A DNA stretch of 64,000 bases, from contig JAOTOM010004750.1 of the NCBI GenBank assembly GCA_034440615.1, positions 248,001 through 312,000 on the forward strand, read 5' to 3'. Below the pieces are notes generated by a model that saw only the letters and a list, made by a program, of their open reading frames with translations, was not told where the DNA came from and made no database searches. This DNA is from Ashinkailepas kermadecensis (taxonomy: Eukaryota > Arthropoda > Thecostraca > Neolepadidae). This document shows positions 21,378-32,811 of the stretch, piece by piece. A program made the position numbers and the translations under genes. The stretch's first letter is position 1. Each line of letters starts with the position of its first letter.

Positions 21378-24300
21378 TCAACCTTCCCTGGAATACAGAA
21401 AAACAATCCCCCTATTCTTATAATGATTGTCTATGCCGTTTTTAAAGATGTTCAGTGTGTTGCTACTGACAATGGTTCCTGGCAGCTGGTTCCAGTGTTC
21501 TACTACCCTGTTGGTGAAGAAAGACTGTCTTAACCTTGTCCTGCTGTGATTAACTTTAATTTTAAATTGATGACCTCTAATTGCATCATTTCTGTTAAAT
21601 TCAAACATTTCCCTGAGATATCCCTGTTCCTGACCATGAACAAATTTAAAAACCTCGATGAGATCTCCTCTCAGCCTTCTATATCTAAGTGAAAACATGT
21701 TCAATTTCTTCAGTCTTTCCTCATATTCCAGGTTGCCTATACCATTAACCATTTTTGTTGCCCTCTTTTGTACTCTCTCTAAAAGCCAACAATCTTTCTC
21801 ATAACTAGGGGACCAAGCTTGGACACAGTATTCCAAATGTGGCCTGACATATGCACAGTAAAGCTTCCTGATGACCTCCTCACTTTTGTATGACACATTC
21901 CTCTGTATTGCCCCAAGCATTCTTAGTGCCTTCTTCCTGGCTTCTTTGGTCTGTTCTGATGCCCCCAATTTTGTGTTCAAAATAACACCTAAGTCCTTCT
22001 CCTGCTGAGTCACAGATAGTACTTGGCCACCCATCAAGTATGGAGCCTTCATATGCTGCCTACCTACATGCATGACTTTGCACTTATCAAAATTAAACTT
22101 CATTTGCCATTTTTCGGACCACTTCACTAGCTCGTCTAAGTCTTTCTGCAGCAAAACCTGCTCATTTTGCCCTGTTATTGCCCTAAAGATCTTCAAATCA
22201 TCCGCAAATTTCAAAACCTTACTGCTTAGGCCACATTCAATGCTATTCACATATATAATGAACAATAGTGGCCCCAGTACCGACCCCTGGGGGACTCCAC
22301 TAAGAACATTTTGCCATGATGACTTTGTACCATTTAGCATCACTCTCTGCTGTCTATCTGAAAGCCACAACTCTATCCATTTTAGGATGCTACCTGCAAT
22401 ACCATGGACCTGAAGCTGCATCATTAACCGTTTATGGGGTACCTTGTCAAAGGCCTTACTAAAGTCAAGATATGCTACATCAACCTGATTTCCCTGATCA
22501 AATTGTTCTGTAGCAAAATTCAAAAAGTCCAAGAGATTTGTGAGGCACGATCGCCCTTTTCTAAACCCATGTTGAGTATCTTGAATCAATTTGCTTCCTT
22601 CCAGAAAACTAACTATTCTATCCTTGATAATTGATTCGAGTACCTTGCAGACTAGGGATGTGAGGCTTACTGGCCTATAGTTTTCAACTTTCCCTCTTTC
22701 TCCTTTCTTGAAAATAGGAACTACATTTGCCCTTTTCCAATCTGTTGGAATTTCATTTTGCGAAACTGATCTACAAAATATTATGCTAAGTGGAATTGCC
22801 ACTTCCTTTTCAGCTTCCCGCAATACCCTAGCATAAATTCCATCGGGTCCTGCTGCCTTGTTTGTCTTTATTTTTCTGATATAATTGAAAACAATATCAC
22901 TATCAATGAAATCAACATCGTGTATCTGATCACCTGTCACTGAACTGTGGTTCACGGTTGGCAGATTAGTCACATCCTCCACTGTAAACACTGATTTAAA
23001 CTGCTTGCTCAGCTCCTCAACCATCTCACTATCCTCACTCAATATAGTCCCATTTACATCCAGTGGACCAATTGTGCTTGAAACTTTACTTAGCTTGTAG
23101 AAACTAAAGAACTTTTTACTGTCCCCATTACAGTTCCTAGCCAAATCCAATTCTTTTGCTCGCTTTGCTGCTCTGATTTTCTGCTTCACAGCGTCTCTAG
23201 ATTTTTGATACGACCTTAGATTTACGATATTTGAAGCCTCCTTAAATACTCTGAATGCACCTTTCTTAGCCTTAATTGCTTTCATCACATCTGGTGTAAG
23301 CCATGCTGGCTTTCCTACCCTTCTTTTGCGCCTTTGCTTTTGGGGAACATGTCTAATCTGAATTTCCCTCAAGTAGGATTTGAACTTTTCCCACATTTCA
23401 CAGGCATTTAAATCAAAGAATTCTTCTTCCCATTTTATGGCACTTAAAGCCTCTCTCATGCAGGCAAAGTCTGCCCTGTTAAAATTTGGAATATTTGCCA
23501 AATTATCCTTGATTGTCCCTGATACCTGTGCCTTGAATCTCACTATGTTATGGTCACTTCTTCCCAGAGTTTCTCCTACAGTCAAGTCTTGAACTAAATC
23601 ACTTAAATCTGAGAAGACAAGGTCCAAGAATGAGCCCTGCCTGGTTGGTTCCATTACAAACTGGTGTAAGAACAAGTCCTCTTCAAGGCATTTCCTAAAC
23701 AGTTTACATGATGGGGAGCCAACACCAACATTTTCATATCCTTTTAGATTAAAGTCACCAAGAATAAGGCATTTCCTCTGAAAGTTTCTACTGATTTCCT
23801 CACAAATCACCTTATCAAGCTCCAGTTGCTGAGAATGTGGCAAGGTTCCTGATCGATACAAAGCTCCTATCCTCAGTTTATTGTTGTTGCCTTTTCCCAC
23901 AGCAACATCAAGCCAAATGGACTCCACAGACACATTTTTCACCCCATCTACTACTTTTTGAGAACTGTATAAGCTATTCACATAGAGCATTACACCACCC
24001 CCTTTCACTGCTGGACCCCTATTGCATGAAAACATATTGTATCCCTGGATCTCATAGTCCTGCAAGTTATCCCCAAAATATCCCTCACTGACCCATGCCT
24101 CAGTAATGCAAACAAAATCTGGTTTCTCCTCAGCAACATAACACTTGAACTCATCAAATTTGGATCGAATGCTCTGAGCATTAAGCATCATACACTTAAC
24201 AAAAGTTCCAAGACCATCTTTGGCTTTTTTATGTTGAGTAGCTCTATCATCTCTGGATGAGCCACCACTCTGCCCCCTTGATCTACTGCTACCCCTATTT

Positions 24301-24388
24301 GCTGACTGTGAGGTTCTATTGCCTATGCTGTCACTATTGACATATCCCTGAGATGGCAATGCCAATTCTTCCCTCCCCACCCCATTAT
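21378..24388 (-). CDS. CR1 LINE ORF2: AP-like endonuclease and reverse transcriptase
   Basis: About 1000 residues, uninterrupted. The frame is open upstream through the ORF1 stop; the first in-frame ATG is only at the MMLNAQSIRSK motif (about 24190), and a GTG at 24380 is not a convincing eukaryotic start. Endonuclease (roughly 60-280): Asn in MLNAQS, Glu in ITEAW, GDFNL, SDHNIV. Reverse transcriptase (roughly 500-800): SKAFDKVPH, SGVPQGSVLGPLLF, catalytic KFADDLKIF. The C-terminal part continues with CAYVRPHLEYCVQAW and ends SREG. It nicks target DNA and copies its own RNA at the nick (family knowledge). It is probably expressed by frameshift from ORF1 (see the heptamer entry). Confidence 0.93.
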
Positions 24389-24954
24389 CTAGTTTCCCTG
24401 AAGGACATGTTCGTATACTTTGCCTAACACTTGCACCCCCTTCTCAGAGAAGTGCAAGCCATCCCTCTGATAGAGGTCAGATGAGCCATAAAACCTGCAC
24501 CACTTGTCAACAAAAGTCAAACCTAACTCATTGCAAAGCCTACCTACCCTGGCATTGGCTGCCAGTGCCCTAGAGCTCCACTCAGGGGAGACTCCAGCCC
24601 TAGGCAGAATAGCTGTCACAATAACTCTGCTATTGCTTTGCTTCAGGGTGGCCAGAAGGGCCCTGTAGTCCTGCATCAGCTCCTCACTCCTAGCAGGACC
24701 TATGTTGTTCACTCCTACCTGCACTATAACTGTACTGAACTGGTTTTCGCTGGTGGCCTGTGCGACCACTTGGACCAGGTCTCTAACTTTGGCACCAGGC
24801 CTGGTGATGCACCTCCTACCTTTCCGACCTTTACAGAATACCCTATCCAAATGCCGCACACGAGAGTCTCCTACGACTAGCACTTTCTCCTTGCTGCTAT
24901 CACTATCACTATCACTATCCTGGGGGCAGTCCTCCAATGCCTGGAACCTGTTGG
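24389..24954 (-). CDS. CR1 LINE ORF1 (5'-truncated): SGNH/GDSL-type esterase domain
   Basis: The frame opens after a TGA at the element edge (about 24975) with SNRFQALEDCPQ, has no ATG, and runs to TAG at 24389, so the N terminus is missing. Residues fit SGNH blocks: VVGDSRVRHLD (nucleophile Ser, block I), a Gly in the ARSEEL region, VGVNNIGP (block III, Asn), and RDGLHFSEKG (block V, Asp-x-x-His). A Ser-Asp repeat precedes the domain. Esterase-bearing ORF1 proteins are known from CR1 and L2 groups, where they are thought to bind lipids or RNP partners. The catalytic residues are retained, so activity is plausible for full-length relatives. Confidence 0.9.
24392..24398 (-). promoter_or_regulatory. 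Candidate -1 ribosomal frameshift site GGGAAAC at the ORF1/ORF2 junction
   Basis: On the minus strand ORF1 ends CAG GGA AAC TAG. The heptamer G-GGA-AAC is a canonical X-XXY-YYZ slippery sequence in the correct phase and abuts the stop codon. A -1 slip continues CTA GAT AAT GGG, which is exactly the ORF2 frame. A G-rich stretch (GGGGTGGGGAGGG) and a small hairpin (TGGCATTGCCA) follow. The downstream stimulator is weak by eye. Confidence 0.6.
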
Positions 24955-24960
24955 ATGTTG

Positions 24961-25412
24961 TTATACATCACCACAGGAAACTATATCCTGTGTGATACAT
25001 CACCACAGGAAACATACAGGAAGGTGGTTGTACTGTGATCCAGCACCACAGGAAGGATGCAGGAAGGAGATTGTGGTGTGATCCACACCACAGAAAGGAT
25101 ACAGGAAGGTGGTTGTGCTGTGATCCAGCACCACAGGAAGGAGATTGTGGTGTGATCCATCACCACTGGAAGGATACAGGAAGGAGATTGTGTTACTATC
25201 CATCACCACAGGAAGTACACAGCAAGGAGATTGTGGTGTGATCCAGCACCACAGGAAGGATACAGGAGGGAGATTGTGGTGTGATCCATCACCACAGAAA
25301 GGATACAGGGAGGAGATTGTGGTCATATCCATCACCACAGGAAGGATGCAGTAATGAGATTGTGGTGTGATCCATCAACACAGGAAGGATACAGGAAGGA
25401 GATTGCATACTA
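24961..25412. repeat. About 45-bp minisatellite right of the CR1 element
   Basis: Roughly ten units of CACCACAGGAAGGATACAGG plus AAGGAGATTGTGGTGTGATC. The same unit is found left of the LINE. Confidence 0.93.
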
Positions 25413-28000
25413 TTGTGGTACTTTCACAACTGACAATACTCTCCATCACAATTCACACAACCTAGAATGTGTGTTATCACAAGTGGTGCATTGATGAAGA
25501 TTGACTACCAACAACCCTCATGAAATACAAATGATGTAATGACACACATTTCCACATAATTTGTGATTGTCAAACGATGTGCTTTGAATTTTGTAGTTTT
25601 ATTAGCTGATTATATTAGTGAAATGCCATCTTAACAAATAGCAACACAAACAGTGTATTCAGATTGATTATAGTGTGCCTACACAGCTTGTGATTTTAGT
25701 GAAAATGGCCTCAGGGCTCAGATTGTCAAAACTTCAAGCACAATATCTGCAAATGCATGCAATAAGAGCAGGCAATACTAAGCAGGTAACTACCCACCTC
25801 ACATGGCTAGCAAAAGTAGGTTGTGGGTACCCACCTACTCGGGCACCGGCCTACCTAGGTACCTATCCACATTCTTTATCACCAGGTATTAAGTGTAGGG
25901 ATATTATTGCACCATAAGTTATCCATGAGACAAGTTTTAAACACATTTTACTTCTGTGAAGCTTCATTTTACTTTTACTTCTGTGAATGGTAGGTTAGGT
26001 TTGGTTAGGCTAGGCTTTTGCTTTGTTTGAAAAATTCAAACAATTTGTGTTATTTTTTTCAAACAAATTTAGAATTTGTTCTTCAAAAACAGATAGGCTC
26101 TATTAGGTTGGTCTAGGCTCTATTAGGTTGTGCTAGGTTAGGATTTTTCATATTTTTAGTGTTTTAAAGTGTTTGGGGAATTTTGGGAATTTGCTTTCAG
26201 AATACCATGCTAGTTAATACCATGATAGTAGTACCTGAACTACTACCTACCTTGCCATGGTAGTTAGTAGTTCAGGTACCATATAGGCTTTAATTTTTAT
26301 ATATTACAATATTAGTTCATATAAGTTCATGGTAGATAAGATTTGATTAGGTTAGGTTAGGTTAAGTAAGGTTAGGTTAGGTTTTCCTGTTTAATCATGT
26401 CAGTAAAATTAGTGATTACCTGACGTTAATTTCAAGAAAAACAATATTATATTAGCTTACATTATATTAAATTTGATTATGTCAGGTTGGGTTATGTTAG
26501 GTTTCCTATTTAATTATTATTCAGTTAAAATTACTGGCTGTGGTATGTAAATGTAATATATTCTGCCAGAGAATGGCTACCGTATATCTGTCCACCACCA
26601 TTCTGTTGCAATGTTGGCAAGTGTGGGTGTTTGGGCAATATCTGAGGAAAAAGGGCAGAAGCAAAGCATTTTTAATGTGAAGAAGAGTTTAATCAACTGT
26701 ATGGAGTATTGAATTTCACCTTAATCACATCTGAGAAACACTAGTATATCATTCATAAACATGGTATTGTGAAAAGTCAAGGTATGGGAACTGCTTGTGG
26801 AGTTGAACAATCATAATTGCATGCCTATGATGTCATTGTTCTACTACAAAAGTAGGCACAAGTGGCAAAAACTAGTGGTCACATCTTCCAAATCATGTTC
26901 ATACTGTTCATATTCTGAAAAAAATACAAACATGTTAAAGCACAAAGTTACCATATTTTAGTTGCAATTTTAAATTAAAATAAATCTGAAAACTGTACTC
27001 CTTTTCTTAAATTGAAGGTTTGGCTCTGTTAGGTTACATAATGTGATGTTTCTTTCTTTCTTTTCAGCTTAACTTTTGCTTCAAATCATTTTGAGTTTCG
27101 GAAACATCATTTGAATACCTACATTGTTCATGAACATGATGAAGATGATGGTATCACTTATTCCTGTGCAAATGCTTGTTTTTCAGTTGGTTAGCAACAC
27201 AACACCAAAAAAGGAATTTGAATTAGGTAACACAGCATACAAATAATGTTGAAAATCTAACCTAAATATACAACACGACCAAAACTAACCTGGTCTTCAC
27301 AGAAAAGCAACTACAATCTACAAATTTCAAATGTTTTGTTCTTAAAATCATTCAAATTCAAAGAAAGACCTCAACCAACCTAACCTAACCTTACATAACC
27401 TGCATTTAAAGAAAAAAACTGACCTTTTCTTTTTAAATAACAAATGTTTCAAAAACTTTACAGCTTAAAGACCTAAACTAGCATAACCTCAACCTAACCA
27501 TACCTTAGCCCCTTAACTTCATACAAATAATGTGTGTAAAATGTGTTTGTGAACAACTTAAAGCACAATAATCCCATTGTTTTTATGCTAAGTTATTAAC
27601 CGAACCACAAGCCCCTCTCCTTTTGGTGTTATTTTGCCCACCAAATGAGAAGCATGCATTTGCAGAGGAAATTAGTCGTCACATCATATTAACCGCATTC
27701 ATAAACATTGAACAAATTCAAAGAATTCAAAAATTAACCTATAGTGCAAATTTACAAATATAGGTGGAAAAGGTAAGTACCTACTTCGGTACCTACCCGC
27801 TTTCCTTCTCAAACTTACCACTTTCAGGCTAAGATTTCCTTTTCTAGATCGCCATTTAATAGGGTAATCTTCTGCCTCAAGGTTTCTGTATATCTGATAT
27901 CTAGCTCACCGCCAGCGGCTAGTAAACTAGTCGTGACGTCACGATGACGTCATGCGAGCTTACTGAGAAAGTATTCCAGCCGGGTGCACTGAATGAAGCC
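25413..28000. other. AT-rich repeat region with TTAGG runs, no gene
   Basis: Contains interstitial TTAGGTTAGGTTAGG at about 26345 and AACCTAACCT runs at about 27375. It also has ~250-bp repeat units (for example 27120-27240 and, inverted, 27545-27715) that recur at 33.8, 35.6, 39.0, 40.3 and 40.9 kb. A palindromic GTGACGTCACGATGACGTCA lies at 27931-27952. Confidence 0.7.
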
Positions 28001-28189
28001 AGGGCAGTCACCCAAGGATTTTCCTCAAGTAGGGTGGAATATTTAGAGGCTTCACAATGCATTTGTCTATGAAGAGTGGTGTTTCCGGTGTTACTGCAAA
28101 GGCGTCACGAATATTTACCTTCCAGGAGTGGTGGTGAAGGTGGATTAATCTTGAAAGGGTCGATGTGGTGCTCCTAGAAGGGGCATACA

Positions 28190-28480
28190 ATAAAATTGAT
28201 GGCCGATGGGTCCGCAAGGCCCTGGACCGCCAAAATGTCTCCGGGATGACGGAAATGGCCCTGGAGCGATGAAGAGGACCCAAAGTCAGCGGAGAGCGCC
28301 ATCGGGACGATGTTGAGGGCCTTGAGCGCTGAACTAACGCGAAGGGCTTCTAGATAGACGGAGGTTGCCCCGGATCGTTGAAAGGCCCTCGGACTGACGG
28401 AGAGGGACCCGGACCAATATGAAGTATCTCTGGGCTGATGGGGTCCAAGTCGAAGACAGTATCGCTGACCTGATGGATAG
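28190..28480. repeat. Degenerate GC-rich tandem units left of the Penelope-like element
   Basis: Loose ~37-bp repeats sharing GACGG, GGCCCTGGA and similar words. Too diverged for a firm unit. Confidence 0.4.
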
Positions 28481-28483
28481 TTC

Positions 28484-28725
28484 AGCGTTGGTGATCTTCT
28501 TGCTTGTGGATTCAATTGATCGTATGATTTTCCTTGTCTCTTCGTTTCGTTGGTGTAATATTTCGACGTAGTGCATGATGGTCAAGATTAAAATTAACAC
28601 ATAGGTCTTCACTGTATTTTATCGACGTTTCGTCTTAACCTACGGCATTTTCAAGACGGTATGTTGGGAAAGTCGCATTGATGAAATATACACGCTTGAT
28701 ATTTATGTTTTGGGTAACAATTCGC
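28484..28725 (-). repeat. Penelope-like element flank (pLTR), 3' copy
   Basis: About 240 bp, closely matching the reverse complement of 29868-30107. Shared words include GATGGTCAAGATTAAAAT, TATTTTATCGACGTTTCGTC, AAAGTCGCATTGATGAAATA and ATTTATGTTTTGGGTAACAA. In sense orientation it includes GACGAAACGTCGATAAAATA. Confidence 0.9.
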
Positions 28726-28762
28726 GTGCGTTATGTGAGTGGGCGCTGGAAGTACTGGAAAT

Positions 28763-29284
28763 TTACATTTCCGGTATTACACTGCAAGACACGTCACTGT
28801 GGTGGGGAGGGGAGGGGGGCTGCCGCTCGTAGAGTTTGAATGTTCCATGCGCGTTGATTTGTTTGTTGATAGCTGCATCGATGTGTTTGATGTATATTGA
28901 CTCTAAGGCAATAAGACGTCGCGTGTTGTGGGTGGTTGCGAGTATTTTGGTGTTTTCTACTAGCAATTTCCTTGTCAACACTGTGTTGTGGTGTTCGTGT
29001 GTATGAGAGAGTGGCCCGCCGTTTTGTAGGTGCATTGTGAGTCTTCGACTGAGTGTTGTGGTTGTTTTCCCGATGTATCCACTGTGAGGTAGGAGTGCGC
29101 AGTCTCCCAAGGTGCAATTGTAGTGGTTTATCAGATTTGTTTGTTTGAGTGGTGATGGATCATGTGCGGTATTGTTTTTAATCCGTAGTGATGCTGTAGT
29201 TGGGCTGTTGTAGTATATGCTCAGTTTGATTTGATCTGCTGGTTTTGCAGTTTTTCTGAATAATGTTTTTGAGTGCCGTTTCAT
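28763..29284 (-). CDS. Penelope-like GIY-YIG endonuclease domain (fragment)
   Basis: A 173-codon stretch with HSGYIGKTTTTLSRRLTMHL, the signature of the Penelope GIY-YIG domain (the Tyr of YIG and downstream Arg conserved). It is preceded by a zinc-binding-like NHYNCTLGDCALLPHSGY and followed by ENTKILATTHNTRRLIALES with the conserved Glu. It probably continued from the RT frame; a stop (PG*) and a frame change at about 29290 separate the two. The domain cuts target DNA for element insertion in intact relatives. Confidence 0.85.
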   Translation of the reverse strand: MKRHSKTLFRKTAKPADQIKLSIYYNSPTTASLRIKNNTAHDPSPLKQTNLINHYNCTLGDCALLPHSGYIGKTTTTLSRRLTMHLQNGGPLSHTHEHHNTVLTRKLLVENTKILATTHNTRRLIALESIYIKHIDAAINKQINAHGTFKLYERQPPSPPHHSDVSCSVIPEM

Positions 29285-29289
29285 CTTGT

Positions 29290-29851
29290 TTCTATCCTGG
29301 TGTCATTGTGTTTCTGTAGTACAAGTGGTGGGTGGCACCGTCATTTGTGCTGGCTTGTTTTGTGCCGAGGTGTTTTGTGATGACAATCGATATTAGCTGG
29401 TTTATGGGTAATATCGGATAGTTGTTATTTGCCAGTGTTTGTTTTACTTGTTTCAGTTCGTGATGCATATTATGCCATGTGGAGCTGTGTCTAAGTGCAC
29501 GGTGTATGTAGGATTTGATAACACTGTCCTTGTACCGATCAGGGCAGTCACTGGTCCCATTCAGGCATTTCCCTGAGTCCGTTGGTTTGTTATGGACGCT
29601 GGTGATGAAGGTGCTGTCCGTAGCGTCGAGGGTTACGTCTAGGAAGCTGATCGGCTGTTGTCTGCGGCTTCTTCGATGTTGAGTTTCAGTCCGGATATTG
29701 TCTCCAGTCGTTGTTTCAGCTGGTGTAGTGTGTTGGTGTCACGAATGTCGTCGACGTATCTGCAGTAGGTGATACGTCTGACCCGATCTTCGGCCAGCAC
29801 TTCATTTTCCACTGAAGACATGAAGGCTTCGGCAAGGAGTGGTGAGCCCAT
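29290..29851 (-). pseudogene. Penelope-like reverse transcriptase, C-terminal half
   Basis: Starts MGSPLLAEAFMSSVENE (family box B', MGSPLxPxxA), then the catalytic YCRYVDDI, then SGLKLNIEEA. After a frame change near 29645 it continues DVTLDATDSTFITSVHNKPT and CPDRYKDSVIKSYIHRALR, the usual thumb region. The fingers domain and N terminus are absent, so it cannot be functional. Confidence 0.85.
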
Positions 29852-29867
29852 TTATGTTTTGTTACCC

Positions 29868-30107
29868 AAAACATAAATATCAAGTGTGTATATTTCATCA
29901 ATGCGACTTTCCCAATATACCGTTTGAAAATGTCTTAGGTTAAGACGAAACGTCGATAAAATACAGTGATGACCCATGTGTTCATTTTAATCTTGACCAT
30001 CATGCACTACGGCGAAATATTACACAAACACAACGAAGAGACAAGGAAAATACTACGATCAATTGAATCCACAAGCAAGAAGATCACCAACGCTGAACTC
30101 GCGGTCG
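29868..30107 (+). repeat. Penelope-like element flank, inverted 5' copy
   Basis: Inverted partner of 28484-28725. It contains the hairpin GTCTTAGGTTAAGAC directly followed by GAAACGTC, reminiscent of half of a hammerhead ribozyme core. Confidence 0.88.
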
Positions 30108-30121
30108 TATTCAATGAAACA

Positions 30122-30252
<131 letters not shown>

Positions 30253-30259
30253 TTGCATA

Positions 30260-32800
30260 AATATGTTGTTTTACTGTGTTTTTGCTCCCTACTTTTTGTC
30301 ATGGCATACTATTCACAAAGATACATGCTTTATATCATTTGTTCATAACTTGCATTTGAGCCATAAGACTCAAATGACTCATTGTGATTTGAATGATTAA
30401 CTCATGATTCAACTCATTTTTTAAAAGAAAGATGTGATTCAACTCACGACATAAGATATATTTTGGGGAAAAGAATCGATTCAACTCGCGACTCATCCAA
30501 AAACGATTGATTCATGAGTCGATTCTCGATTCAACTCGAGTCGAGCACAAGTCTGTTCAGAAGCACTTCCAATGAGCATTTGCAGGGCAAAGAGGATAAA
30601 GAACAAGGAGAATATTGAATGGGCGAAGCATGGATGAATGAATAAGATGGTATGGTCGAACCATTGTTCAGCAAATGTATGCCGGAGTTTAAAATGCACA
30701 TTTGGCGGCAGAAGCAATGATAATGCGGACATCGAGGATCTCCAGTTCAAGAACGAAAACAGGTAGGTTCCTGATGCTATTCAAAAACTCTAAAATATAG
30801 GTACGCGATAAGCGCACCCGGATGCTCACTAGTGTGTGCACAAGGAACATAGTTGCAATATACGAGACTCTATTTCCATAAAATATGATGCAAAGTGCAT
30901 TTATTAAAGTAAGCTTACCTCCGCGTTTCAACTTTATTGCCACTTACCCTTACTTTATTGCGCAAATTTATTCCTTGCGAATAGTCTTCTGGAGCTATAT
31001 TCTGGCGTTTATCCACCATAGACGGCGGCGCCCGCGGCTCGCCGCTAACCGACCGCCATTGATGATATGGCCCGGCACAGAGCCATTTCCTGAACGTTAA
31101 TGGGCCCCAACGCCAAAGTTACAGGCGTATTTTCATATTTGAAACCATAGGCTATGTGTCTGGCATGATTTCCACCACCATTGGAGTTGAGGCCGACAGT
31201 TTCCCTCGATATTGTTGAAGAGCTTTACGTTTATGAGCGTTGAATGGAAGGAATGCATCTTAAATAGTACATTTTCCCCAAAGCAATTTTGGCGTGGCAG
31301 AACCGATGTTGCTTGGTATTGATCACCGCTGAAACTTTCTGTCTTACCGTGACGCCGCTCACAGCTCTACGGGTTCTCTGGGCAGCGGATGTCGGCGCTT
31401 GACGCGTATGGAGCCATGCAAGTACCTCAATAATGACGGAAAGCTTCATGTAAAAATGTAAAAATGACAGTGTTAGATATCTATAAGAATGGTCGGGTAT
31501 GTCATCAAAAGGCAGCTTATTTTATGCCGGTTTATTTCGGACCATTGGAAAGTTATTCGCTAATGTAGAACATCTGAAATACAATTTAAATGAATAGGTG
31601 CAATGTGAGAATGAGACACAAATCTTGAAATTTAGTGCAAAATGGCAGGGTTAAAACTTCATGGAAGCTATTCAAGATGATATAAAATGTAGCACATGCG
31701 ATTTTCGTTCAGTTAACATTGGAAATTGTTAACACATTGCATAGAAGCTGTGTGGCGCATTTTATTTCCGGAAGTTGAGTGACGAATTGCTACCATTTCA
31801 CTTTGAGGGCAACGTAACAGGGTAAAATCATTTGATCGATGGGGGACACGCGCGACCACGCTACTGCTAGCGCTTCGTTTGCACCTGGCGGCAGAAGTTC
31901 GAACTGTAACCATGCCATCAGGTCGTATGGCGGCCGCGGCCGCTAGATGCTAAATCATGAAGATAATTGTCAAAACCAAAGAAAGTATGCTATCTCGAGA
32001 TTTTGCCCCACCTGTGCTGGATACATTCATCATTTCTGCATCAGCTGATACAACTTAGACCCCAGTATAATGGCCGTTAGTAATCGTCAATTTTGTTTTA
32101 AAGTTGACATGTTCCCATATTTTCGTATAGCGTTAACATGGGGAACGCCAGAATCTTTATGTGGTCGCATGTGAAATTTAATATATTGATCAAACGATGG
32201 TATTAACTAAAAATCCCCCCCTGGAACTTCCTCAGAATGTATCACTCGTTTCAATGAAGGTATTCCTGATAAACTGACACTGCCGCTATACATCGTCAAA
32301 TTTGTTTAAAGATGAAATAGCATCGCAAGTATGTCTTTAAGTGAGGACAGCGTCAATTTCTTGCAGATAATAAGGGCCCTGGTGTATAATAAAACTATTT
32401 TAACAACACTAATGTTTAAGAAAAATCTTCAAATTTTCTTTAAACAAATATTATTCAAATCCTGTAACAACCTTGAACAACACATTTACTGAATATTGAC
32501 ATTCAACACCAGTGCATGAGGCATTCCAGATTCGGTGCATGGCAAACCAAGGGGAACAATATTCGATAATTCTGTTTGGCATCATTAATAATTTATCTTA
32601 TTAACACCACATGTACGATATGTAAAGTATTATTGTGCTTTGAGGTATTCACAAGACAGGTTTTGGACACATTTTACCTACAGGAAGCAAATAAAGGGGT
32701 TAGGCTCGCTTGAGTCACTTTTTTAGTTGCAAAAAATGTTTTTTTTTCCTCAAGTTCCTTTGCTCTTCAAAAGCAGCTTAGGCTATGTTAGGTCAGAGTA
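30260..32800. other. No gene recognised
   Basis: Includes imperfect GATTCAACTC repeats (30400-30550) and a GC-rich patch at 31015-31060 (CGGCGGCGCCCGCGGCTCGC) that resembles the CCGCCAGCGGCTAG patch at 27910. Short open frames carry no known motif. Confidence 0.4.
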
Positions 32801-32811
32801 GGTTTTTTTAA

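Larger units (their letters stand above)
20813..24960 (-). mobile_element. CR1-like LINE, 5'-truncated, both remaining ORFs intact
   Basis: A 4.15-kb minus-strand element. ORF1 (SGNH esterase) and ORF2 (endonuclease and RT) are uninterrupted, so it is recent. The 3' end on the sense strand is TATACTTTATGACTTTATGA, an ACTTTATG-type octamer tail as in CR1-group LINEs. The 5' edge falls inside ORF1, next to minisatellite sequence that also flanks the 3' edge. Target duplication cannot be read because the target is itself repetitive. A second fragment of this family is at 38262-38347. Confidence 0.92.
28484..30107 (-). mobile_element. Penelope-like retroelement remnant with inverted flanks
   Basis: Order in sense (minus) direction: inverted ~240-bp flank (30107-29868), truncated reverse transcriptase (29851-29290), GIY-YIG endonuclease (29284-28763), second flank (28725-28484). 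The RT begins abruptly at MGSPL beside the flank, so most of the polymerase is missing. Inverted or complex terminal repeats and 5' truncation are typical of Penelope-like elements. The right flank runs into a (TA)n tract at 30123. Dead, because of the truncation and a frameshift between RT and endonuclease. Confidence 0.9.
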
